NCBI RefSeq assembly: GCF_900496995.4
Contig: NC_044008.1
Location: 14,889,276 to 14,953,275 of the forward strand
Direction: 5' to 3'
Length of the DNA stretch: 64,000 nucleotides
Source: Aquila chrysaetos chrysaetos
Taxonomy: Eukaryota; Chordata; Aves; Accipitriformes; Accipitridae
The notes beneath the pieces were generated by a model. That model did no database searches, had not been told where the DNA came from, and was given only the letters and a program-made list of their open reading frames with translations. The first letter of the stretch is position 1; each line of letters begins with the position of its first letter. The position numbers and the translations under genes were made by a program. This document shows positions 1 to 11,100 of the stretch, one piece after another.

Positions 1-384
1 TTACTGGATTTGTCTGAGGATTTCTTTCCCATTCTCGTATTTTGCTTTCTTTCATTGGATAGTTTAAGAGTAAATCTGCAAATGATCTTATACCAGCAGC
101 TGCATCAGACCTGGCACTGTCAGGTTTTCAAACACTGAGGTTAAGCTGTGTAGCCACAAGGAGCCTTTTGTTGATATTTTAAAGTAGGTAGGTTTAATGA
201 AAGAACAACGACGACCACACACTTTGCTCAAGTTATTAATGACAACATTCTGTGCTTGGGAATGGCTGATTTTGCTAAGGAGATTTGTCTCTGAATTCAT
301 TTACATTAGCTATTTCAGCTATGCAAACCACACAAGTTGTGCCGCCTTTCGAAGAGCTTCACCCAGTACTTTGCTAAAGACCAA
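1..384. other. Left edge, no supported gene
   Basis: I see no recognisable gene here. On the minus strand the frame of the neighbouring ORF (stop at 385-387) stays open for about 20 more codons after that stop, with an amphipathic, helix-like composition, before further stops appear. This could mean that the TAG at 385-387 is an inactivating stop in a once longer protein, or it could be chance. Confidence 0.4.
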
Positions 385-978
385 CTACTCAGGAAAACCT
401 TCTTTCTTCATCTCTGCCTGGAGCCTTTCCCCATCCTCTTTGCGAAAGGAAAGAGGCACATAGACTTCACTGGGCAAAGGAAAGGCACTTTTCACACAAC
501 CCTCTAGTACTCTGCAGATTCCCAAATGCCTGTCTGGATTATTTTTCCAAATAGCATCGGGTACGGTCATAAGATGGTCTCTCATGCTGAGCAAAGTAGC
601 TAACAACTCGTGATAGATGGCTGCCAGAAAAATTCCAAGGGTTGGACCTGCTCTGCTGGAAACTAACCTTGCATCCGATCCCCCAAAACTGCTCCTGCTC
701 AAGTGTGGGAAGTTTTCAGCCAATCCCCTGAAAAATTCTACTTGTGGACTAAAGGAATTTCTAGTCTCTACTGGGTCAAATTCAAGTACCCTGTCAGGTA
801 CAGGCATATAACTCTTAGTAACTTCAAAATATGTACAAAACCCTGATTTGATCCTTTTTTGTTGTACCCACTGTGTTGCTATGATGAGGGTAACTCCTAT
901 TAGATTTAACTTACAGAGCAATATTAATTCTGTGGACTTCCACAGCCATTTTTTCACTTTAGAAAACTTCACAGACAT
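385..978 (-). CDS. Unidentified 197-codon ORF, possible gene relic
   Basis: I do not recognise the product. The ATG is read on the minus strand at 978-976 and the TAG is at 387-385. The frame is also open upstream to a TAG near 1053-1051, so an upstream exon or a non-AUG start is possible. Residues 1-17 are Lys/Trp-rich. Residues 18-35 form a hydrophobic stretch interrupted by Lys23 and Asn25, which could be a weak membrane anchor. The rest is a soluble-looking mix of charged and hydrophobic residues, with no low-complexity bias and no motif I can name. A pyrimidine-rich stretch ending in AG lies on the minus strand just upstream (around 1000-990), so it could be a terminal exon of a minus-strand transcript. 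Alternatives are a retrocopy, a domesticated or decayed mobile or viral gene, or a chance ORF. It is among the longest ORFs in this AT-rich part of the window. Confidence 0.3.
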   Translation of the reverse strand: MSVKFSKVKKWLWKSTELILLCKLNLIGVTLIIATQWVQQKRIKSGFCTYFEVTKSYMPVPDRVLEFDPVETRNSFSPQVEFFRGLAENFPHLSRSSFGGSDARLVSSRAGPTLGIFLAAIYHELLATLLSMRDHLMTVPDAIWKNNPDRHLGICRVLEGCVKSAFPLPSEVYVPLSFRKEDGERLQAEMKKEGFPE

Positions 979-1329
979 TACTTGCCCACTAAAGAAACAC
1001 ACCACACTGTGATATTTTTTGTGACATTCTACAAAGAACGTAGAAAAGTACTACAAAACACAGTCACATTGCCAAAGTCATACCATTATCAGCAGAGGCA
1101 TATTTCTGTACAAAGCTTCACCTCTGAGCAAGGAGTAGAAACTATAATAAGGAATAGAACTATTAAACAGATAAACGTGATATACTTTGGAAGAACCCAG
1201 GTGTTTTGTTTTGTTTTTTTTTAATGGAAATCTGCATCAAGCACTATCAGACTTCTTGGAAGCGCTCAGCAGCCATAAGGATGAGGATGGTTTGGTTGGT
1301 ATAAGTGCATTTGAGTTTCAAGAAAGCTT

Positions 1330-2105
1330 TCAACCATGTTCCTCAAAAAGGCTGTTAAGAAAACCAAGCAGCCGTGGCTTAAGAGGGAAGATCCATCCAG
1401 GGGTAAATGATGGTTAAAAGATGGGAAACAGAAGACAAGATGGTCAGTGCTCACAGTGGACAAAGTTCATCAGTGCAGTTCCCCAGAGATCTGTGATGGT
1501 GCTGTCTGGTTCAGCATACCTGGAAAAGTGGGGGAACAAGAATATGACAGAGTTTACTGATGATTTAAGTTATTGAGGGTGGTGAGAATGAGAGGTGACA
1601 GACTGCACAAAGAATAAGTCAGTGAGTAATAAAATGGCATATAGAATTCAATATAGATAAATGTAAAATGATGCACAGGCAGAAAAAACAATTCCAACTT
1701 CACATATATGTGCTCATATACGTGGTCAGAGCTGACCATTAGCGCTCAGAAGTGAGATACTGGGGTATGGTGGAAGTTCCATATGGTATCAGCTCAGTGC
1801 TCAACAGAGATCCCAACAAGGATGCTGTGAACACTGAAGTTTAATATTAGCTCAGTGGAAGACTGGACAATCTTGGAAATGAATGCTGTCAAGGTTCACT
1901 AAATTCACAAACCCCCATATTCAGCTCAGGATGTGAAGATGGTTAGAGGCTCGGAGAGCAGTAGAGGAAAAAGCATTTATACCTGCTCTGTTCTTAAGGC
2001 TTTTATCAAGGCATCCACTCATGGTGTCTACTGGAGACAGGATCGGTATCGGCTAGCTGGATCTCAGCCAGGCCCAGCATGACTATTCTTCTTTTATACT
2101 CTAGT
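1330..2105 (+). mobile_element. CR1 LINE fragment, 3' end, degraded
   Basis: The sequence follows the end of the CR1 reverse-transcriptase ORF and its 3' UTR in order. Around 1410-1510 is a block resembling the part of CR1 that codes for 'GNRRWSVLTVDKVHQCSSPEI', with the GGGAAACAGA and CAGTGCTCACAGTGGA-like motifs. Around 1650-1690 is the ATAGATAAATGTAAAATGATGCAC block (about 'NIDKCKMMH'). Near 2033-2100 is the CR1 3'-terminal theme GGAGACAGGAT...GGCTAGCTGGATCT...GGCCCAGCATGACTATTCTT. Frameshifts and stops break the reading frame, so it is a dead 5'-truncated copy. The left boundary is approximate. CR1 is the dominant LINE of birds and other sauropsids, which supports the assignment of the organism. 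Confidence 0.82.
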
Positions 2106-3406
2106 TACTGCTCTATGAAACAATCATAATCCTCAGGAGCTTTCAGGCCGAGAGGTACATTGGTAGAAACTGCTATTTTGCTAGAAATGCCATCACAGAA
2201 TGGCAGGTAGCCCAGTCCAAAACTGCTCTGGGTCAATAAGCCTGAAATAAGCAACACCTTTAATCCCCAAAGAGCGAGAAGACAGAAAAATGCTGGCATG
2301 GGGAAGAGCTCACTGCACATGTTATGCTCTGTCATGTCTGCATCTTAAAGGTATCAGTAAGTTTGGGACTTTGCAACTGGCCAGAAAATAATATATCTGT
2401 GTCCTTTGAACAACTGAGTTCCACATATAAAAAAAAAAACAGTGAAATTTATTTCTTTAGGCAGCAAGCCACCGAGGGCCTGTGTTTTCAGAGGCATCAT
2501 AGCTATTTAGTTAACTTTGTAAATTAATTTACTTCTTTTACTCTGGACTTTGCACTTTTACTTATAGTCTGGTATCTGGAGAAGTGAGGTATTTGCAGTG
2601 AGCAATCTGAAAAAGTATTTATTAACTAGAGTTAATAAAACTAATCCTAGAGTTTGACTTCCAGGGAGATGCAGCACATTTTCCTGATATTATGCAATGC
2701 AAGGAGGTGAATGATTATAAACATACAGCATAGTCTAAACCCCCAAAATCTGAACTTGCATCATATTATTAACAGTCAGTGAAGTTTGAAATTCAACTTA
2801 AAATCTGGCCCATAAGAGAATTTTAATACTTAGTGAACATTGCTACTTTTGAATGAACCTAAAAATCTTATTTTTGTCTCTTGGAAGATGCAAGTCACTT
2901 TTTTCTGTTCAAAGCTTCATTTTGAATGGTTACATTATATAGCTGGAGTGAAGTTTGTGGACCCATCAATAAGTAACTCCTACACACCAGTCCCACACTG
3001 GATCACGATGTAGGTGCCCAAGCACACACCCATCTCCCCACAAACTACAGAGGCTGAAGCTCCGCTCAGCCTCTGCTCCTAGGAAGTTGCTCGCCTTGCG
3101 ATGTTGCCAGAGAAACAGCACAAGAGGGCGCCTGATGCCTCCAATATCTGAAGTCTAACTTTCACATACCATCTTTTCTGCAGTAATATGTCATACTTCC
3201 AATGTCAAATTCAGATCAAAAACTGATTACAGCGAGGTGGGATGGGAAAAGGCACGATGAAGCCCTGAGCAACACCTTAGCTGCACATGGTTTAGCCCCA
3301 GTTTTGCTAACCTACTGAGAGCATTTGAGAATATTTTCATCATCTATTAAATAGACTGGATTATCTGTTAACATTTCTGTGCTTTCTAAATAAAAGCCTG
3401 TATTAA
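2106..3406. other. Intergenic stretch without recognised gene
   Basis: AT-rich unique-looking sequence. No ORF has protein-like composition and no further CR1 block is recognisable. The one element picked out is a CTCF-like motif at 3118-3132, listed separately. Confidence 0.5.
3118..3132 (+). promoter_or_regulatory. Candidate CTCF motif
   Basis: GCACAAGAGGGCGCC matches the core of the vertebrate CTCF consensus (AGRKGGCRSY) with one mismatch at the preceding pyrimidine. It reads in the plus orientation. The surrounding few hundred bases are more GC-rich than the flanks. Binding is an inference from the motif only. Confidence 0.35.
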
Positions 3407-3432
3407 TTTTTTTTTTTGGGGGGGGGGGGGGG
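3407..3432. repeat. T11-G15 homopolymer junction
   Basis: Eleven T directly followed by fifteen G. It is one of several C/T (or G/A) compound homopolymers in the window. Such tracts are pure purine on one strand and slippage-prone, so length may be uncertain. Confidence 0.9.
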
Positions 3433-4974
3433 AACCACTGCCATATGTGAGATTTAAATGGTAGGAAGCAGGAGAAACATCTCTAGAAAACAGTAAGACA
3501 AAAGCCAAAGACGTTAAATAATTTTATGTAAAATTTAGCCTGGCAACCACTCCAACCATGGACTTTGGCAGATTGCTTGTTGCTTATAACAGAAGCCACT
3601 TCCTCTGGAGCAACAGGCATATCAACACTATTGTCTGCTTCCTGGGGACGGGCTTGGGGTGTTTCAGTCCTCCGGGTGGGAGCTCCAAGCTGCACAGTAT
3701 TGCTTATGTGGAGCCGAGTGATTGAAAAAACACAAAGCCGCAAACCCCCACCGGTGGCCCCATGGGGAATTCTCCCATGCATATCTCGTTAGGAAATGAA
3801 TCGGGGTATTTTTCTCCCTGCCCTGGCTCCGGGCACTCTGACAGCTCCATTCAGCAGAGGGGAGGAAGGCTCTGCCCAGGGCTCCTCTACAGCTGCGGAT
3901 GACTCATGCTAGAAGAGCCCCTTTCAGGCAGATTTAAGGGGACAAAGTCTTCCAGAAGTTTTTTCAAAGTTCGTTTTAACACGCTGATTTCTATCACTTT
4001 AAAGCTTTCTGCATAATTGCTGCTTGCACAGCAGAGCCTGGCCTGGTGCACACAGAGCAACCTGACAAGGCAGAAAGAGCAGCAGGCCCAGGCTGCTCCC
4101 CACAGGTGCTGGGGCTGCCTGCTCCCTCCTGGCAGCCATGCTCCTCCCTCTCCTGCAGCAACATCCCCAAGGAAAAAATGCTCTGTCCTTGCTGCCTTCT
4201 TGGGACACGCAGGAGAACCAGAGAAAAAAAACCCTGCTGCTCTCCTGGGCCATGAAAGGAGCACTGGGCAGATGGGACTTCCGCAGTACCTTACTCCCAT
4301 GACCAGCCCTGCCTGGCCAGAGGAGCAGGGACATGTTTGAAGCTCCTGCTCCCACTTTTCATTGCTCTGTTTGCTTTAGTGGTAAGTGGCTTCCCTACCC
4401 TTTCCTTCCCTTCTACAGCTCCGTACGGGGCTATGGGGGCACCGATAGAGTTATGAGGCTCCAGTTGCTCACCCACACTAGGTGCAGACAGTCCTGTAAG
4501 TAGCTTCCTACAGAAGATGGCGTGAGGAAGGTACTTATCCCCCTGCCTGTTCCGCTCTGCTCCTCACTTCCATACAGGGGAGGCTCAAAAAACGGACCCT
4601 CCGTTTGGATTTCAGCCATCAGAGCAGAAGCAAAGTCTTCTTATACAAGAGTGAGAAAGCCTTTCTTGCAGAGGTTTGGGCAGAGCACACCATCACGCTC
4701 CCCCACAGTGGTGTGCAAGAATGACATCATTATGCTAATATATGGGACAGGAAGTGCAACCAAGCGTAGAAACCACTGAAAGTGAGTATCTATGAAGTGC
4801 TGCCAAGAACACTAACGACAGCACTAAATAGAAAATGAGAAAAGAAGTTTGGTTCATATAACTTCTTCCAGTTTTAGTAATCTCTAGTGTCACTTCTAAC
4901 AGTAGGTAGTAAAAAACAGGTCCTCAGACAGACACTGCTCAGGGCCTTTAAACTTTACAAGGAAAAATGAAGAT
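3433..4974. other. GC-richer noncoding patch
   Basis: From about 3780 to 4760 the GC content is visibly higher than in the flanks. Several overlapping short ORFs occur on both strands, but none has recognisable protein composition and they overlap one another, so I treat them as chance. A TGACTCA (AP-1/NF-E2-like) motif lies near 3900 and an ATGCTAAT octamer-like motif near 4732. A distal regulatory element is possible but unproven. Confidence 0.35.
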
Positions 4975-4996
4975 CCCCCCCCCCCCCCCCCCCCCC
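4975..4996 (+). repeat. C22 homopolymer
   Basis: Twenty-two consecutive C on the + strand (G22 on the minus strand), an i-motif or G-quadruplex type tract. Confidence 0.92.
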
Positions 4997-5096
4997 AGGC
5001 GATGATGACCTTCCAATGTCTTACCTCAGTCTACAAATTGACTTCAGTACTTTGACACTCATCTGATGATCTAGATAAACTGGCTGGGATTTGTAA

Positions 5097-5126
5097 CCCC
5101 CCCCCCCTTTTTTTTTTTTTTTTTTT
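5097..5126 (+). repeat. C11-T19 homopolymer junction
   Basis: Eleven C followed immediately by nineteen T, giving a 30-base uninterrupted polypyrimidine block. It lies only 100 bases after the C22 tract. Confidence 0.92.
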
Positions 5127-8100
5127 GAGTTATACTAGTTCATTACCTATGATCTTAGTTAGCCACTCTTGCATTTGTCTTTTTACTATGTGGATTCCTT
5201 TATTTTCCAGAAAATTGCACTGAGGTCTTTAGTCTCCTTCAGCATGGCTCACCTGCCTAATCGCAGCTGCCCAAGTCTGAGCCTAGACTTCTTTATAGTC
5301 ACCCAAGAGTCACCTATTTCATCTCGTATTAATGTAAACATACAGAGTCATCTGAACCATACTTTATCTGTAAGACTTCTCTGCATCAATCCTAGAAATT
5401 TCTAGAAAGATCCTAGAAGCTCATAGTCAGCCAAGTTTGTGTCCCCTACCTGCCTTTGCATCAAGCAGCTGACAAACAGAGCAGCAGCGCCCAGGAAAGG
5501 GGTGGCACTCGGCTGTGGGGAAGTGATGCCTTCAACAACCACAGCTTTCCAGAAAGTTATAGATGAGCATATAACTTACAGATATGACTTCATGAAACAA
5601 TAATGCCAATCTGATCGCTGACTGCTGCCAAACAGGAGGTTCTCCCTCCTGCTTCCCTTGCACTGGCACTCATTTGACCCCACAACAAGCCATTCACAGA
5701 GCTACATAGGCATCAATCAACCACTGCGAGAAAAGCAAGGTTTTTTTCTCCTGACCCAGCTCACTGCAAGTTCACCTGCCTGCCAGTGCAGGTACACAGG
5801 TGGACTGGGGAGGGAAGAAAACTCACACAGACTGGGATACGCGACCTGCTTGGTTGAATTGCTGAATGAGGCACTACATTACTGAATGGGTTGAAGTGAA
5901 TTGGTAAAGACCCCTGTATGGACCTCTGGAGTTTACAACTCCACATTACTGAGCAATTACATTGATTTAATTTAGTCTGCCCTGATTTGCAGGTTTCAGT
6001 TTTAATACTGCAGCACTGATGATGGGGCAGCTCATGGCAGCCAGAGCTGATGCTTCAGCTCTTTGCAGCATCTGAGAAGTCCTTCATTGAGCACACCTCC
6101 AGTTTTCCAAGGTTTCTAAAAGCTGTTTCCCATACAAATCATGTTAATTTAAATCATTCCTAATTGCAGGATTTTTGGAGCTGAGGTCATGGACCTATGG
6201 CTCTGCTGCTTTGATTTATGATACAGAATCTGTACAGCATAATACAAAATATTGCAGCCTTAGCAACATATCATTCCCCTCAAAACCTTGTTCATAAACT
6301 GCCATTTTCTACAACATAAATGACCCCCCACAAATTATTAAATGAAATACAAGCAGGTGTTGCTGTTATTCACAAGACATTTTCAGTTCCCTGCTGTTAT
6401 ATCTATATAATCTACCTAATGTTTGGAAAATACAGTAATTAAATGTGTTGTTACTTCCCCTCATGATTCAGCATCAGATCCTATAAACCTGGAGGTATTA
6501 AAAATATAATTAATCTCCTTAAACTTTGGAAAATTTAATAATCCTGTTTTTAACTCTCATACAGTTGAGACATGATGAAAATATCACTGTTTTATGTAGC
6601 AAATATGACAGATTAATTCAGCCCAGCTTTTAAATGGGCTTCTGTACAAAATACACCCAGAAATCAGAGACCTTCCAAAAAAATCCCAATCTTAAATAGG
6701 ATTAAGCAGTCTTAGAATATAACCACCGGCCTTATCAGCAGACTGCCATGAAATTAAAGCATCCTGCTTTCTCTCATTTATACCCCCCTATAGACCAGGG
6801 CAGAGAATCAGACCCTCTAGAAATGAAAGCTGCATACAGCTGTGACAATGACATTACTCCTGAGTGCAGTCACTTGTAGTAGGAGCTACAGGCCCTGAAT
6901 TTACCTCCCTTAATTTTGTAAATGCACTCCCCATTGTAAATGCTTTGGAAAGAAACCAACCAACAAGAGAAAGAGAATAGCGACTGCTGATTTAGAACCC
7001 ACAGCAAACAATTCTTTGCTTTGGCTAGGATAGGGGGTACACAAATGAATGAATTCACTGCTTTTGATAGCAGCAGGAACTGGGTTGGCTCCCCTGTTCC
7101 TGGGGCTGATCCCTCTACTTCTTTGTACCAGGTGCAGAAAGAAAAAAGGAGAGTTTTGGCCTACGTTTCTTCAGATAACTGAAAATTCTCTGTGCTGCTA
7201 TTTGTTCAAAGCTTCACACCAAGACCAATTACGACAAGTTTAACAGTTTCTGTTCAGAGTCACCTCTAAAGAAAGGTAATGGCAGTAAGTGTAAGGCTGT
7301 GCTATCTCAAAGGCACTGGGGAGTCTTCCAGCCCATACGGATCTCTATCACACTCCTCCCTAATGCCCAGTAACACATCAATGATGTGACCAACACCAGT
7401 CATTCTGGAACACAGTCACATGAATTTATGAATTCCTGTTGTTTTAAGGAGAATATTTACAACTGTAGCTTTCCCTGGGTACAAAAGCCTCCATGCCACA
7501 GCATTACCTCTAGGAATGTGAGTCAAGGCCATCAGCATCTGAAGCCTCACTACCATGAAGCCTCACTACCAGCATAAGGGGACCACTACTGACTGAACCA
7601 TTCCCCTGGTGACTAGCATCCACTGGAAAGGTAGGACAAAAGCCATCTGAGTAGTTTTTTCAAAAAATATGAAAAAGAGACACAGTGAAAGGAACACGAG
7701 TCTGAAGGCTTTGTGCCCTGATATCCCACGCAGCGTAATCCTGCAGAGCAGCAATGACAACCCGAATTACTGAGGCCAGGACTGGACACAGGGAGCAAGT
7801 CCAAAAACACTCATCGATAATGTAATTTAGTCTCAACGAAGAACTCGAAAGTAGTCAAGCTGCAGACTGAGCCCGTCCCAGGTTGCGTACTTTCAACGGA
7901 AGGGGCTGGACGGGACCACACAATCACAGAAACACACTATTATCCACCAATATAACTGTGCACTTGTAGAAGCATGAAGGCTTTCAGCTTTAAGCAGCTA
8001 CTTACCCGTGAACGCAACTCACGAAAGCACTGGGACGCTTCAGCAATACTGTACAGTTAATGAAGGATACAACTGTACATTCACTGCAGATTTTTGGCAG

Positions 8101-11100
8101 CTATAGCCACATCATGGGACTGTTCATTTATTGCTACATACAGACATTGAAGAGACACAGAAAAGATTATTTTCCCTTAACTTTTAATTGGGTGTGTCCT
8201 TCCAAAGGCACTGCAAAGGGGACTCTATTGTGCTAGCCAGCCCAGGAGGAGACTATCCCCAAAACATGGGGATGGCCTAGGTGCTCTCACACCCTTGGGG
8301 TCACCAAGAGAAGTCGTTGTCCCTGGCTAGGGAACAAGGCTGCAGTGCCAGGCTAAAGCACACAGGAGCTCTGCATGGAAAAGCAAATCTCATCCTGAGG
8401 GAACTTTTGTTTACTTGACTGCCTTCCCTATAATCCCATTTTATGGGCCACATGTTTTGGGAATGCTGCAGAGTCAGGAGACTGGCAGAGACTAAAGGGA
8501 GGCGATTCCTTTCAGAGGACTGCAGAAAAGCAGGATACAGCCTCAAACACTCTCATGGCAGCCTTCTGCTTCGCTACATCTGTATTATCATAACAAATGT
8601 TTTGGTCTTAGACAGGTACTGAACTCCAGCAAGAAATGTAAGTTGTTGCTTTTTTGCAGTAAGAAAACTGTAATACGAGGGTTTTAAAATTCACATTGAA
8701 ACACTTTTCCTGTTTGAAACTGGAACATGAAAAATAGCACCTCAGCTTTTTAAAAAATAAGCTCCAAGATGATAACGTAGGTGAAACATTAAAAAAAAGG
8801 AAAGGAAGTGTGAACAAGTTTTACTATTTTTTGGCTTGATAGCTCCCTTCTTCATGGATAGGTCCATTTACTTGCAGATGGAATACCACACAAGTCAGCA
8901 ATAAGCATGGGTAGAGATTCAGAAACGCTAACCATCCTGTCTCTTTGGTAGGGTATTAGACCCAGATACCCCATTCTCTCTTTTTGCAGTAAGGACTGAG
9001 CAGGGGTGAAGCAATGTCAAGGAAAATTCACCATGCCTGAAGCAAACCACATACCCTGTAACATTTTTTCCCCCTTAAAGACAGTAAATACTGGCATGGC
9101 TGCATACAAACAACTTTCAGGCTTAAAGTATGTCAATTATCAATTGATTCACATAACTAATAAAACACTCCCAACTACTTTTACCAACACAAAACCTTTG
9201 TTCTTTAGCCAGGGAGCCTAATGTTTTAACACCCCCCCCCCCACCCCATTTCAGTAAGAGCAGAGTGGTCAGTACCTGGCAGGACCAAGCACTCGTTAAG
9301 CTGCTGTGGTTCTTTCGCATTACTATTTTCCATATAGTACTTTGAAAAAGAAGGCAGGCAGAAAATACAGTGACTTATAATCCTGAAGAACAATGGGCAT
9401 TTCTGTGAGCTGGTTTTCTACACAGGATGTGGGGTGGGCCTTTTTGAGCTTGTGTAATCTGTCTGGAAGTCCAAAAACCACTCTCTGAAAACATGCTTTT
9501 CCTTTAACAAATAGCCCCCCCCACACAGTCTAACATTAGTTTACATGGCTGTCATTGACCCTTAAGGAAAATTTTCATTAAGAAAATGCTTGAAAAAAAT
9601 CTTACTATCTCAAATAAGGTACATTGACCTTATCTAATTAAAATATATAGCCTTTTTTATCCCAGCAAGAACTATATTTAGGGATGGAAGCTTCACTTAC
9701 ATAAAATGGATTGAGGAGTTGCATCTCTGGTAGTGCTTTAGGTGCTAGTTCATGTCCTAGGATCACCAGAGCCCAGAGACAAAAACGCAAAGGCACTGGA
9801 AACATTTTCATGGAATGCACTGGGAAGGACTTACAAAGTGAAACACATTCAGATTATCCTATGAAGTAGGCTTTTCTAGATGCTCTGATTTTAAGACACT
9901 AGATTTAACAAATTCAGGCAGCCCTTTGAAGTCCCTTATTCCACACATTCCACTAAGATCAACTTTTTCCCCCTTCCTCCAAGCAGGACCAGAAGATAGT
10001 CCACCACAAGAAACTGTTTGCTGCATAAGGACTGGACCAAGTATAGCAGAAGTTAAAACACGGGAGAGAAATGGCTTCCTCCAGAGCTCTCCTCTGGCAC
10101 TGCAGGGTAAAAAGACAGCAGATTTGAAGTAGCATATGAAAAAAGTGCATACAGGAGCAATGCACTGTTTCACACTATTCCACATTCAGAAGGCTTAAGC
10201 AAGGGATTTTGTATTTATTTCGAAAGCATTCCCATTTATCTAATAGATTGCCTGAAAAAAGGAGGAACTTCCAGGACAGAAATATTTCCATCACAAACAC
10301 CTGTGCTGTAGAGACAGCACAATAAAGGCACTAGAGTCTTTAAATCGGGCCTTGAACTTATGTCTCGGAGGAATATGCTTCCCAGTAAACAGCAGGCTAA
10401 TATTTCTAAGCACTGGAAGGCATGTCACCACATCACAGAAGTGCAAGACTTAATTGAAGTCATCACCAAGAAAAGGAACAAGTACTGGTTATGTTCTTCC
10501 TTTTAAAGATTTAGTTTGAGTTATCTGCCTGAAAATTTGACTACCCCCCTTTCCTGTTTGCCTCTTGAAGCTTAAGACCTGGTTTATCAAGAACAATTAC
10601 TGAAGAAGTAGACTTCATATGAATTCTCTTAAAGTTTGTGTTCACAGTAAAAACACAAATCTTGTATTTGACACTAAAACTCAGCACTGTAACAAACCGT
10701 TAGGAATACTTCTCTTCTAGGAAGCAAATTGCTGTATGAAGCAGGTATGTATTTCAAAATACTCTGTATCAATTTATTACTGTATCTACTGGGGTTACAT
10801 ATTTTTAATTCCTAGTGAAATTAGATAGTGATTTGAAGCTTTATCATATTTCCAGTGTTCACAGGTTTCCAAGTTAATCTTTTTGAAGCTACAGCTTTTT
10901 CTTCTGCAAGCAGCTTTTCTTTCTTTCTGTGGGAAATCTGAAAGAATGGAAGTTAAGATTGAGCAACTGGGGAAAAAACCCCAATACTCCAGCATACTGC
11001 AATTTATTTTTGCACACTATCAGGTTTCAAATGGCTATAAAACATCAAGAAATCTTTCCCCCACTTTCATGTTAATTGAGGTTAGCATATGATATTAATT

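Noticed and set aside
3483..3792. Overlapping ORFs on both strands at 3.5-3.8 kb
   Set aside because: They are short, overlap on opposite strands and have no recognisable similarity.
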